Origin: Neoarius graeffei
Taxonomy: Eukaryota > Chordata > Actinopteri > Siluriformes > Ariidae
Reading direction: 5' to 3'
Length of the DNA stretch: 64,000 nucleotides
Assembly (NCBI RefSeq): GCF_027579695.1
Contig: NC_083570.1
Coordinates: 92,019,999-92,083,998 of the forward strand
Shown here: in pieces, positions 1 to 10,947 of the stretch
Numbering within the stretch: position 1 is the first letter of the stretch
How the letters are laid out: every line of letters begins with the position of its first letter
Notes under the pieces: generated by a model
What the model saw: only the letters and a program-made list of their open reading frames with translations
Databases searched by the model: none
What the model was told of the DNA's origin: nothing
Made by a program: the position numbers and the translations under genes

Positions 1-1002
1 GCACATGTTGCTCCAGAATCTCAATGTACTTTTCTGTATTAACGCTGCCATCACAGAAGTGTAAGTTACCTTCGCCAAGGGCACTGACACAAACCTGTAC
101 CATGACAGACCCTGGCTTTTGGACTTGCTGCTGGTAACAGTCTGGATGGTCCTTTTTGTCTTTGGTCTGGAGCACACGGCGTCCATTTATTGCAAAAATA
201 CCTGGAATACTGATTTGTTTGACAATAATACGTTTCCACTGTGTGATGGTCCATCCCGGATGCCTCTGAGCCCAAAGAAGTCGACGGCACTTCTGGACAC
301 AGTTAGCATAAGGCCTCCTTTTAGTACAGTAAAGTTTTAACTGGCATTGTGGATGTAACTCTGTACTGTTGTGCTTGACAAAGGTTTGCCAAAGTAATCC
401 TGAGCCCATATGGTTATATCAGCTATAGATGAATGACGGTTCTTGATGCAGTGCTGTCTGAGGGATCAGAGATCACGGGTGTTCAGATTAGGCTTGCGCC
501 CTTTCCCTTTATGCACCAAAAGTCCTTCAGATTCCTTGAATTGTTTAATGATATTATGCCCCATTGAGGGTAAAATATCCAAATCCCTTCCTATCTTTCT
601 TTGAGGAACACTGCTTTTAAACATTTCAATAATTTTCTGAAGCATTTGCTGACAAACTGGAGATCCTCAGTCCATCTTTACTCCTTCAAGACTTCCTGGA
701 TACTGATTTTGTGCCAATTCATGATTACATTCACCTGCTTCTAATCACATCATTATTTAATTGTTATAGCTCATTACTAGCCCTAAATTTCCCTCCTCCC
801 AACTTTTTTCGAATGTGTTACTGGCTTGAAACACAGAAACGGATGTATATTAACAAGTGAAATGAAGTTGACCAGACAGAACATAAAATATTTTGGGTTC
901 ATACATTTTGCAATGAAATACAAGTCAAAGTAAATTTACAAAAATCACTGCTTTCTTTCTTATTTGCATTTTCCATACCGTCCCAACTTTCTCTGATTTG
1001 GG
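1..1002 (-). mobile_element. Tc1/mariner transposon, 3' part, cut by window edge
   Basis: Read on the minus strand, the first 300 bases encode recognisable Tc1/mariner transposase sequence: GRRVLQTKDKKDHPDCY followed by GSVMVQVCVSALGEGNLHFC, which matches the region before the second catalytic Asp. The DNA near 965-1002 (tccataccgtcccaactttc) resembles the terminal repeat of a common fish family whose ends read like gtgccaactttttctgattt. Reading frames are broken and no long open frame survives, so the copy is dead. The other end lies outside the window, so target duplication cannot be checked. Family assignment rests on my recognition of the protein motifs. Confidence 0.75.
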
Positions 1003-1858
1003 ATGATATTACTGGGGGTGATAACTTCAATGGTACGTCATTTTTGTACCTTTAGGTCGGGGATCTAGTGAACTTTTAAAACTCATTTAAGCCACAAAAT
1101 TAGGCTTTAAGAACCATGATTGTACCTCAACAGGACAAAAATATAACCGTACAATATCTTTTCGGTGATGACATAAAAGTGAAGTACAATTAAAAAGATT
1201 TTGCAACTTCATGTGATGGGACAAAATTCTCTAATGAACATGGAGGATCTTAAAAACAAAAAATAACACACACTTAAAATACCAACAGTATGTTCAGGCA
1301 AATTTGGCCAAGGAGCACGATCCAGCAAGGCACAAAGAATTTTAATAAATATGGAAAATATGTAAAGGAATAAGGAATAAACAAACAGGGTGTGCAGTTA
1401 TAGGAAAATAATCAAACATTGATGGAAAAAAATATTACTTAATAAAAGATTGTTAATATCTTATATACCACAGCAATTTACCAATGATTTTTAAAAATTA
1501 AACAAAGAACCAATTTTTTTTTTTTTCCATTCATATACTGTAATTGGGTTTACTGTTGTGGATCATCCAATCAGAGTCAAGAATTTAACAGTGCTGTGGA
1601 GAAAGATAAAAACAAAATAAACAACAACAACAAAGTTCAATGTATACTTGTCCACCTGACCATCAGGTAATAAATAAAATAAAGGCAAGATACTGTATTT
1701 TGCATATAACTTTACAATTACATTGAATAATTTCAAATTTGCTTTTTGCATTTTCATTAACAGTAAATATTTTGTGGCTGAGATGGCAGAAATAAATGCT
1801 TTGCGATTATAAATAAATGTGTCAAATGTGGAAATAACGACTTTAATGCCCACTTTAG
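1003..1858 (+). other. Intron of the left-edge gene, no feature recognised
   Basis: AT-rich sequence with short A and T runs, including a T run near 1505-1525. I see no coding exon, repeat ends or RNA gene. It precedes the acceptor AG at 1857-1858 and is best read as intron of the gene whose exon follows. Confidence 0.5.
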
Positions 1859-2009
1859 GTGTTTCGAACGTTTCGTCAGGTGCTGGAGGAGCAGAAGCGG
1901 CTATCAGAAGGCAGGTACAGGACTCTGCTGCTGGAAGCCATTCAGGACGCTGTGTATCTGTCCTCCCAAAACCAGCAGCTTCAGGATGACAACATGCAGC
2001 TCCTCAAAG
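1859..2009 (+). CDS. Penultimate coding exon of an unidentified coiled-coil protein
   Basis: An open exon of 151 nt lies between an acceptor (ctttag, ending 1858) and a consensus donor (AAAG|gtgact at 2010). It encodes VFRTFRQVLEEQKRLSEGRY and continues through LLLEAIQDAVYLSSQNQQLQ to DDNMQLLK, then ends in phase 1. The composition (charged, Leu/Gln rich, heptad-like) suggests an alpha-helical coiled coil. Joined in phase to the exon at 10521 it gives a natural protein C-terminus (QLLK-ALAELKTVSDKSKLHE-stop), which supports both exons. Earlier exons lie left of the window. I do not recognise the gene. The exon sits among transposons yet is free of stops and has good splice sites, so it is likely a real host exon. 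Confidence 0.75.
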
Positions 2010-2071
2010 GTGACTCTACTCTTATCAGAGATCTTTTAGACAGTTGAAATAACACATTCTAGCACAGATGA

Positions 2072-3582
2072 TATACTGTATAGGCATCCTTCAGTCTCAG
2101 GAGACTATAGAGTTGCGCTCTGGGTGTTAACTCTGGTACAGTGCTGGGTGTGGCTGGACAGGCCGATGCGGGAGTGACGGTTTCTCTCGCACAGGAGCAC
2201 ACGAAGTCGGACGCTGATCTGTCAGACTGGGCTCTGGCCTTCCTTCTCGATCTCTTTGTCTCCGATTCTTGGGCAAGCGTCTTTTCAAATGTGGAAAGGC
2301 CTTTCTGGACAGTCTGTCTCCAGACTGATCGTTCTGAGGCTGCTGCTTCCCAGGTGTTTTGGTTAATGCCCAAGGCCTTCATGTCCCTTTTGCAGGGGTC
2401 CTTATAATGCAGCTGTGGTCTGCCTGTGGGGTGTTTTCCCTGCACTAACCTCGCCGTACAGGAGATCCTTGGGGATCCGACCATCGTCCAAATGCACGAC
2501 ATGGCCAAGCCAGCACATGCATCTCTGCTTCAGCAGTGTGAACATGCTGGGGATTCCGGCTCTCTCTAGTACAGCATTGTTTGTGACTTTGTCCTGCCAG
2601 GTGATCTTCAAGATGTATCGTAAGCAGCGCATGTGGAAGGTATGGAGTTTTCGCTCCCGCCATTTGCACAGAGTCCAAAACTCGCTGCCATAAAGGAGGG
2701 TGCTCACAACGCATGCACTGTAAATATGGATCTTAGTGTGCTCGGTTATGTTGTTGTTGTTCCATGCTCTCTTTGTCAGTCTGGACATGGTGGTAGCTGC
2801 CTTGCCAATCCGCTTGTTGAGCTCACTGTTAAGCGAGAGGGAGTCCAAGATCGTGGAGCCAAGGTAAGTAAAGTCATGGACAACTTCCAGTTCGTGATCA
2901 GAGATACTGATGGTGGGCGGCAGTTCAGCATCCTGAGCCATGACCCGAGTTTTCCTCCTCAGGCTAATGGTGAGCCCAAAGTCTCAACAAGCTTTGCTGA
3001 AGCAGTTCAAGAGCTGCTGAAGATCATCAGTTGAGTGGGCAGTGACTGCTGCATCATCTGCAAAGAGGAAGTCACACAGGCATTTCAGCTAGACTTTGGT
3101 CAGTGCTCTTAGCCTGGGGAGGTTGGAGAGCTTTCCATCTGATCTGGTCTGGTCTGGAGGTAGATGCCTTCTGTTGCAGAACCAAAAGCATGCTGCAGCA
3201 GTACAGTGATGATGATCCCGGAAAGGGTGGGTGCAAGCACAGAGCCCTGTTTCACTCCGCTCTGGATGTTAAAGGTGTCTGAAGTTGAGCCGTCAAAGAC
3301 CACTGTACCCTTCATATCTTCATGGAAAGACTTCATGCTAAGCAGCCTGGGTGGACATCCAATCTTGGGGAGGATCTTGAAAAGGTCATCCCTACTGACA
3401 AGGTCAAAAGCCTTCGTAAGATCAATAAAGGCAATGAAGAGTGGATGCCTTTGTTCTCTTCATTTCTCCTACAACTCTCTGATGGAGATGATCATGTCAA
3501 TGGTGGATCTGTTGGCTCGGAAACCGCACTGTGATTCTGGGTAGACCCTTTCTGCAAGAACTTGGTGACTCTGTTCTTCTTG
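2072..3582 (-). mobile_element. Non-LTR retrotransposon (LINE), 5'-truncated, with 44-bp target duplication
   Basis: The minus strand encodes the second half of a LINE reverse transcriptase: FIAFIDLTKAFDL (motif A), then FLFADDAAVTAHSTD (catalytic F-A-D-D box), then LGSTILDSLSLNSELNKRIG and the C-terminal RERKLHTFHMRCLRYIL and WLGHVVHLDDGRIPKDLLYG blocks typical of these fish elements. Frames are interrupted. A 44-bp direct repeat flanks it (2028-2071 and 3583-3626, one mismatch), showing a bona fide insertion into the intron just after the exon. The 5' end is missing, as is usual after incomplete reverse transcription. The clade (I/Nimb or RTE type) is uncertain. There is no poly-A tail. Confidence 0.85.
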
Positions 3583-3650
3583 GAGATCTTTTAGACAGTT
3601 GAAATAATACATTCTAGCACAGATGAGCAAGAAAAAAAAACCTTAATGTA

Positions 3651-5271
3651 CAGTGCTCAGTGTAAATGAGTACACCCCCTTTGAAAAGTAGCATTTTAAA
3701 CAATATCTCAATGAACACAAACGATTTCCAAAATGTTGAAAAGACAAAAGTTTAATATAACATCTGTTTAACTTATAACGTGAAAGTAAGGTTAATAATA
3801 TAACTTAGATTACACGTTTTTCAGTTTTACTCAAATTAGGGTGGTGCAAAAATGAGTACACCCCACAACAAAAACTACTACAGCTAGTACTTTGTATGGC
3901 CTCCATGATTTTTAATGACAGCACCAAGTCTGGAATGAACAAGTTGGCGACATTTTGCAACATCAATCTTTTTCCATTCTTCACCAATGACCTCTTTTAG
4001 TGACTGGATGCTGGATGGAGAGTGATGCTCAACTTGTCTCTTCAGAATTCCCCATAGATGTTCAATTGGGTTCAGATCAGGAGACATACAGTACTTGGCC
4101 ACTGAATCACTTTCACCCTGTTCTTCTTCAGAAATCCAACAGTGGCCTTAGATGTGTGTTTAGGATCATTGTCATGTTGGAAAAGTGCACGACGACCAAG
4201 GGCACGGAGTAATGGTAGCACCTTCTCTTTCAGTATAGAGCGATACATCTGTGAATTCATGATGCCATCAGTGAAATGCAGCTCCCCAACACCAGCAGCA
4301 CTCATGCAGCCCCACATAAGGACACTGCCACCACCATGTTTCACTGTAGGCACCATGCAGTTTTCTTTGTATTCCTCACCTTTGCGACGCCATACAGTTT
4401 TGAAGCCATCAGTTCCAAAAACATTTATCTTGGTCTCATCACTCCAGAGTCCCAGTAGTCTTCATCTTTGTCAGTATGGGCCCTGGCAAACTCTAGGCAG
4501 GCTTTTTTGTGCCTGGGCTTTAGAAGAGGCTTCTTTCGTGAACGGCATCCATGCAGGCCATTCCTCTGCAGTGTATGCCATATTGTGTCACGGGAAATAG
4601 TCACCCCAGTTTGGCTTTCTACTTCTTTAGATAACTGCAGTGAACTTGCATGCCGATTTTCTTCAACCCTTCTCATCAGAAGACACTCCTGTCGAGGTGT
4701 TAACTTCTGTGGACGACCTGGACGTCTCTGTGAGATGGTTGCAGTTCCATCTTTCTTAAATTTTTGTCCCACTTTTGCTACAGTATCCTGACTGATAAGT
4801 AAAGCTTTGCTGATCTTCTTGTAGCCTTCACCTTTGTGGTGTAAAGAAATTATTTTCTTTGGGGAATTCTGAAGAGAAGTTGAGCATCACTCTCCATCCA
4901 GCATCCAGTCACTAAAAGAGGTCATTGGTGAAGAATGGAAAAAAGATTGATGTTGCAAAATGTCGCCAACTTGTTCGTTCCATGCCTAGAAGACTTGGTG
5001 CTGTCATTAAAAATCATGGAGGCCATACAAAGTACTAGATGTAGTAGTTTTTGTTGTGAGGTGTACTCATTTTTGCACCACCCTAATTTGAGTAAAATTG
5101 AAAAATGTGTAATCTAAGTTTATATTATTAACCTTACTTTCACGTTATAAGTTAAACAGATGTTATATTAAACTTTGTCTTTTCAACATTTTGGAAATTG
5201 TTTGTGTTCATTGAGATATTGTTTAAAATGTTACTTTTCAAAGGGGGTGCACTCATTTACGCTGAGCACTG
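3651..5271 (-). mobile_element. Tc1-like transposon with palindromic, duplicated 3' half
   Basis: Ends read CAGTGCTCAGTGTAAATGAG and its complement, flanked by TA on both sides (3649-3650, 5272-5273). Minus-strand transposase pieces include the helix-turn-helix and GRPR-like region (4425-4860; RRPGRPQKLTPRQ), the second catalytic Asp block (ALFQHDNDPKHTSKATVGFL) and the Glu block (MSPDLNPIEHLWGILKRQ). Frames are broken in several places, so it is a fossil. Unusually, the first 403 bases (3651-4053) return inverted as 4861-5271. The arms therefore include the transposase C-terminus as well as the terminal repeat. The true transposase start has been replaced by this inverted 3' copy. Confidence 0.88.
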
Positions 5272-5456
5272 TATTAGTATTGTTTTATTATAGCAGGTAA
5301 AACATTGATGATCTGGTTTGATGAGGGTAAAATGTTTTAGAATGAGGTGAGGATTTGCTGTTCTTCTTAACCACTAATTACCAAAACTGCTTCTGGGGTT
5401 TTATGTACAAATCTTGATGCTATTTGCTTGAAATGGCTGCGTTTACTTTGAGGATT

Positions 5457-6024
5457 TAGCCTGGGCCCGCCCATCCTAAGCGTGACGCAACACGAGGGCC
5501 TGTTGCGAGCTTAGTCTGGCCAGGCAAGCTATCTACAGCTCTTCCAAGCTCCCGAAAAATCGGGAGCCAATCAACTTTGAGCATCTCCAACGGCCCTGGG
5601 TAGAGGCGTGTTCAAGGCACTGACGTAGTAGAACTGCGACCGGAAGCCATAGATTGTTTACAGAATCTATGCCGGAAGCGCTTCATTCACTAGAAACATT
5701 ACGAACATGGAGCAAGTTCTCATTGAAAACGGAGCAAAGAGCAGCCCTGGAGGTATTTATTGAAAGGAAGGACGTTTTCGCCTTGCTCCCGACCGGCTTC
5801 GGTAAGAGTTTAATCTACCAGTTAGCCCCGTCGCATCACATACGTCAGAGGAAAGAGTGATGTGATTGGTTTAAGCTTCGTCACAGCCTTTTCTGGCTTT
5901 GACCAGTAGCAAACTGAGGCATTTCAGGGAGGCGGGTCAACCATGCACTTTGGGAAACGGCTGGGCTTAATATCTTTGCCAGACCAAATGCTCGCAGAAC
6001 TTTGAAGTCGCGTTAGCCAGACTA
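5457..6024 (+). mobile_element. Miniature element carrying a RecQ-like helicase fragment, copy 1
   Basis: A 568-bp unit starts TAGCCTGGGCCCGCCC and ends TTAGCCAGACTA, with a perfect 9-bp direct repeat TTGAGGATT on each side (5448-5456, 6025-6033). The ends are only weakly inverted (TAGYCTGG). The + strand encodes FSLKTEQRAALEVF then ERKDVFALLPTGFGKSLIYQ. The first is like the RecQ Q-motif region and the second is a helicase motif I (Walker A, PTGFGKS). The frame stops soon after. The second copy at 33150-33721 keeps an upstream part that is deleted here. A 9-bp duplication argues against Tc1, hAT and Harbinger, and Mutator-like or another superfamily is possible. The helicase was presumably carried by the autonomous parent. 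Confidence 0.8.
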
Positions 6025-6178
6025 TTGAGGATTGGCATTTTAACCATTATGGCCGATTGAAAAAAAATAAACATTTTTATAGTGGTTAAAACTAGTTTGG
6101 AGACATGTATCAGCCAGCAGAAGGGAAAAAAAAAATCCTTCCAGCTAAATTATTTCACCAGACATGAGACGTTGTTGA

Positions 6179-6329
6179 GGCACAGTGGTGCAGTGGTTAG
6201 CACTGTCGCCTCACAGCAAGAAGGTTCCGGCCCATTGCGTGTGGAGTTTGCATGTTCTCCCCGTGTCTGTGTGGGTTTCCTTCCACTTCAAAAACATGCA
6301 GATTTGGTGTTTTAAAAAAAATTAAAAAT

Positions 6330-6376
<47 letters not shown>

Positions 6377-6440
6377 AATATGCTGTTTGTATGTACGTTG
6401 CTCTGGATAAGAGTGTCTGCTAAATGCCTATAACGTAACG
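6179..6440 (+). mobile_element. DANA/mermaid-type SINE head fragment plus CA microsatellite and a fish repeat tail
   Basis: Bases 6179-6300 match the tRNA-derived head of the SINE found elsewhere in this window (tggttagcactgtcgcctca, gtttgcatgttctccccgtg), here with a shortened B-box region. It is followed by a (CA)n run at about 6332-6372 and by ctctggataagagtgtctgc taaatgcc, a short tail I know from many teleost repeats. The pieces look like one degraded composite. No target duplication was found. Confidence 0.65.
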
Positions 6441-6647
6441 ACTAATACCGGACGACTGTTCCACAACATTAAATGTAACCGAGTGAATAAGTGAACAAAA
6501 AGTCTGTCATCCTTTAATTTTAAAAAAGTAATTGTTGGCAAATTGCCATGAAACAAGAGGAACAAAATATTTTGTGCTGTTTATTAAAAAAAATCAACTT
6601 CAAGCATCACACTACTGTTGTTTATTCTTTACACCTTTTTCCAGATA

Positions 6648-8898
6648 CAGTTTCTTGCAAAAGTATTCATCCCCCTTGGTGTTTGTCCTGTTTTGTAACC
6701 TTAAAAAGCTGGAATTAAAATGGATTTTTGAAGGGTTAGCACCATTTGATTTACAGAACATGCCGACCACTTTAAAGATGAAAAGTGTTTTATTGTGACA
6801 CAAACAATAATTAAGATGAAAAAAAAAAACAGAAATCTGGAATGTGCATAGGTATTCATCCCCCCAATGTCAATACTTTGTAGAGCCAAGTTTTGCTGCA
6901 GTTACAGCTGCAAGTCTTTTGGAGTATGTCTCTATTAGCTTAGCACATCTAGCCACTGGGATTTTTGTGCATTCCTTAAGGCAAAACTGCTCCAACTCCT
7001 TCAAGTTAGATGGGTTGTGTTGGTGTACAGCAATCTTTAAGTTATGCCACAGATTCTCAATTGGATTGAGGTCTGGGCTTTGACGAGGCCATTCCAAGAC
7101 ATTTAAATGTTTCCCTTTAAACCATCCAGTGTAGCTTTAGCAGTATGTTTAGGGTCATTGTCCTGCCAGAACGTGAACCTTCATCCCAGTCTCAAATCTC
7201 TGGCCGACTCAAACAGGTTTTCCTTCAGAATTGCCTTGTATTTAGTGGCATCCATCTTTCCTTCAGTCCTGGCCAGCTTTCCTGTTCCTGCAGATGAAAA
7301 ACATCCCCACAGCATGATGCTGCCACCACCATGCTTCACTGTAGGAATGGTGTTCTCAGGGTGTTGGGTTTGCGCCACACATGGTGTTTTCTACAATGGC
7401 CAAAAAGACCAATTTTAGTCTCATCTGACCAGAGAATCATCTTCCATGTGCTTAGGGAGTCTGCCACATGCTGTTGGGCAAATTCCAAATGTGTTTTCTT
7501 AAGCAAATTACTTTTTTTCTGGCCACTCTTCCATAAAGTCCCGCTCTGTGGAGTGTACAGCTTAAAGTGGTCCTATGGACAGATAGGATCCGGTGTAAAT
7601 AGCTGCCGGATCATAATTACAGTAAACTAGTAAATCCAGTAAAGGAAAAACTTGAGACTGAAAGGTTTTAACAGTCATCCAAATGACTGAACGTAAACAT
7701 TGCTACAGTAACATACCAGCTATGATGTTGTTGACATTAGCTAGCTTGACCTTCAAAATGGCGGACACTGGGGCATCACGTGACCCTGTGACGTCAGGTG
7801 AAAAACCTCAATAGTGAGTAGCGAGCAATTTTGGACACAGGGATTGTCAAAAGACGCGTGCGCCCTCTTTCGAATGCAGACGTAATCAAGCCGGAAGTTT
7901 TGTTTGTTTTGATAGCAAATCAGGAAAGTTTGAAAAAAGTAGGAAATTCAGTCCGATGACTCAATCCAGCTTCTGGTGGTCTGGTCTGCACTCTGACTGA
8001 TGTGTGCACGCTCTGGCCAGCAGGAGAAGAGGCGCGAAATGATGCTGCTTGCCCTTCGCAGCGAGATGTACTCGTCGCTATGGCGTCAATATCAAAGCAG
8101 GAGGAGGAGGCGCAAACCGGCACGAACTGTCTATGGGTGCGAAGCGACCTCCTTGCCCTTTGGGTCAATATCAAACCCCCCCCCCCCCCCCCCCCCATTT
8201 TTTTTTCTCATCGGATCTACACGATTCACGTAGGTCGCCCATTTTGGTTTCAAAACGGTGAATTTCGCCAAAAGGTGAGGGATTTTCATGCATGTCTGAT
8301 TAATGCCTTCCTTGCCCGGTCTGTGAGTTTTGGCGGGCGGCCTTCTCTTGTTAGGTTTGTAGTGGTGCCGTATTCTTTTCATTTTGCTATAATGGATTTA
8401 ATGGTGCTCCCCGGGATATTCAAAGTTTGGGATATTTTTTATCACCCAACCCTGATCTACACTTCTCCACAAATTTGTCTCTGACCTGTTTGGAGGCTCC
8501 TTGGTTTTCATGTTGCTTGCTTAGTAGTGTTGCAGAGTCAGGGTCCTTCCAGAACAGGTTGATTTATACAGACATCATGTGACAGATCATGTGACACTTT
8601 GATTGCCACAGGTGGATCTTAATCAACTAATTATGTGACTTATGAAGTGAATTGGTTGGACCAGCTCTTATTTAGGGGTTTCATACAAAAGGGGGTGAAT
8701 ACCTATGCACACTCCAGATTTCTGTTTTTCCATCTTACTGTGTCACACTAAAAACAACAATTTTCACCTTTAAAAGTGGTCAGGCATGTTGTGTAAATCA
8801 AATGGTGCTAACCCTCCAAAAATCCATTTTAATTCCAGCTTGTAAGACAATAAAACAAGACAAACACCAAGGGGGATGAATACTTTTGCAAGAAACTG
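6648..8898 (-). mobile_element. Tc1-like transposon, inactive, split by a 0.7-kb insertion
   Basis: Ends CAGTTTCTTGCAAAAGTATT and its complement are flanked by TA (6646-6647, 8899-8900). Minus-strand transposase pieces are clear: the Glu block (MEWPRQSPDLNPIENLWHNL, 7097 downward), [20 protein letters not shown] (7378 downward), and N-terminal remnants to the right near 8300-8560. Frames are broken. The middle is interrupted at about 7587-8297 by unrelated DNA: the sequence before it ends ctatggacagata and that after it begins ctgattaatgcc, which are adjacent in intact relatives as I remember them. It lies in the intron between the two left-edge exons. Confidence 0.85.
7587..8297. other. Unidentified insertion inside the Tc1 element
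   Basis: About 710 bases foreign to the surrounding Tc1 copy. It contains a C run of about 18 at 8168-8186, a G+C-rich stretch, and no protein I recognise. Convincing terminal repeats or a target duplication were not seen, so boundaries are approximate (judged from where Tc1 similarity stops and resumes). Confidence 0.5.
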
Positions 8899-9154
8899 TA
8901 AATAGACTTAACTGATCCCAGGTTGGGAAATTCTTTTGTTGTTGCAGCAGCAAGTTATCAGACATGCGAAAAGAAAAATACACGCTGCAGAAGATAAAAT
9001 AGAATTAAAAAAAAAAAAAATTCATATTCATTAGAGAATCCTATCTCCAAAGGTCTACAGATTTAGTTTACTTTCATCTCCAAAAAGCTTCTGTACTGTT
9101 GTATTTTTGTCTCCTAATGCACAATAATAGTCTCAGGTTGAATTACTGTATATA

Positions 9155-10354
9155 CGGTACTGTGCAAAAGTGTGAGGTACATGCCAAGAAATGCTGTTGA
9201 TCAAAAATGGCTTTAAAAAAAAAAAAAATTAGATATATATACATTTTTTTTAAATATACTATAAACAGCAGTAAGCTATAATAAATGAAAAAGTCAAGAT
9301 TTGGTGTGCGACGATGAAATGAGCTGTAGGTTTTACTGAGCATCTTACAGAACCAGCCACAGTTCTTCTGGACACTTTCACTACGTTCACACTGCAAGGC
9401 TTAATGCTCAATTCCGATTTTTTGTGAAATCTGATTTTTTTGTGAGGTCGTTCACATTAACAAATATATGCGACTTGTATGTGATCCTCAGTATGAACGA
9501 AAAGCGACCTAAAAGTGTTCCGCATGTGCATTGCAGGATACGACGACGTCACACGCAGTGAGCATGGCCAGTGTTTACGGAAGTAACCTAAAGTTTCCTG
9601 TGTATGACAGTAGCCAGCATGGAGTACCTGGCGATGATGCAGTTGTTGTTGCGACGGAGCCAGAACATGCACAATAGCCTGATGTTAAGGAGGAGGTTGA
9701 GAAGGAAGAGGGCAAGGGTTTTGGCTCAGGCGTTCTGCGGGGTAGTGACTGCAACCTCCGTTCAAAGGAACATCAAAGCCATGTTGTTGTAACTTTTTTT
9801 GAGAGACCCGCCGCCTACTTCAGCGCAGAATAGTGACGTTTGTGGCTTGTTGATGACGTGTAAGTCGGATGAATGCGACCTGGCGGTTCAGACTGAAGTC
9901 GCATATGAAAAGATCGGATAGGAATCGGAATTAGGACCACATATCCAAACGGCCTGGGTTGGATTTGAAAAAAAATCGGATCTGTGTCGTTCATATTGTC
10001 AATAAAAGATCGGATACAGGTCACATATGGGCGAAAAAATCGGATTTGAGTCACTTCAGCCTGCAGTGTGAACGTAGTGTAAGACTGTCAGACTCGCTTC
10101 TTCATTTTGCACCAAAACCCAGTAGCCTTCATTATGTTTTCTTTTTAATCTGAAAAGGGGTCTCTTATGTAATATGCTGCTCAGATACAAACTTTTTTCC
10201 CTGTAACATTTAATTTTGTGCTGGAAAACAAATATGTTTGGAACTCTAAAATATTTTTGTACTGACTCGATAATGTAGAAGTCATAAAATAGAAATCTAT
10301 AACAAAGCTTATGGAAAAAAAAATTAGGGTGCCTAAGATTTTTGCACAGTACCG
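9155..10354. mobile_element. Non-autonomous Tc1/mariner element split by a Harbinger-like miniature element
   Basis: Ends CGGTACTGTGCAAAAG and its complement TTTTTGCACAGTACCG sit between TA dinucleotides (9153-9154, 10355-10356). The end sequence matches a family common in teleosts. No transposase remains. The element is interrupted at 9379-10079 by another transposon, so the original was roughly 500 bp. Confidence 0.75.
9379..10079 (+). mobile_element. Harbinger-like miniature element, family W, copy 1
   Basis: The unit begins CACTACGTTCACACTGCA and ends with the exact complement. Subterminal DNA is shared in inverted orientation with 61812-62865 (ttccgattttttgtgaaatc, gtatgtgatcctcagtatga). 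It has a short open frame MEYLAMMQLLLRRSQNMHNS followed by an Arg-rich stretch, of unknown meaning. No clean target duplication is visible at this copy. Copy 2 has ATA on both sides and a Myb/SANT-like remnant, so a PIF/Harbinger origin is inferred. Confidence 0.7.
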
Positions 10355-10520
10355 TAGATGTAAGACACTTTTAAATGTTCACAACATATTCTAGGTCCCG
10401 TAAGTAAAGTTATAGGGTAAAGGTATAGACGTATCCTTGAGGGCATCACCCCAGCAACCCCACCCTTGCTTGCATCCTGTGTGCATCTCTGAAACTAATT
10501 TGATTTGTCTCTTGTCGTAG

Positions 10521-10570
10521 CTTTGGCTGAGCTGAAGACGGTGTCTGACAAAAGCAAGCTGCACGAGTGA
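10521..10570 (+). CDS. Last coding exon of the unidentified coiled-coil protein
   Basis: A pyrimidine-rich acceptor (tttgtctcttgtcgtag, ending 10520) precedes a 50-nt exon. It completes the split Ala codon left by the exon ending at 2009 (G|CT) and encodes ALAELKTVSDKSKLHE, then TGA at 10568-10570. The phase match, the helix-like composition and the immediate stop make this a convincing terminal exon. The 8.5-kb intron between the two exons consists mostly of transposons. An AATAAA lies at about 10915 and could serve as the poly-A signal, giving a 3' UTR of about 350 nt. That is inference. Gene identity is unknown. Confidence 0.72.
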
Positions 10571-10947
10571 ACGAGTCACCCAGAGTTACACGATACTTAC
10601 AAAACTGACACCTGCAGAGTAAATGGTTTTGGTCGCATGACATACCACCAAGTAGCAACACTGGATAAACTTGGAATGGCACCACTACAGACACAAGGCT
10701 TTACGTCAAGTCAAACACATACACAGACAAAAGCCATGATAGATTTTTATAATATTTATTTCCATAATTTCAGTCATAAATACTTTGACACTGTACTACA
10801 TGAACTTTTGCATTGTTCAGCATAATAACAAACGTGGTTTTCTGCTTGAGATGATTTTTAAAAATATATATTTTTATTACTACAGCACACACCTAATTCA
10901 GTCAAACCTGTCTCTAAATAAATGTATAACTTCTATTTAAATAAATA

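Noticed and set aside
1563-1853. 96-residue minus-strand frame
   Set aside because: Hydrophobic AT-rich translation without splice sites, homology or codon bias; it ends against a host exon on the other strand.
7920-8484. Several overlapping open frames rich in Pro or Gly on both strands
   Set aside because: They are created by the C run at 8168-8186 and have no exon signals or recognisable domain.
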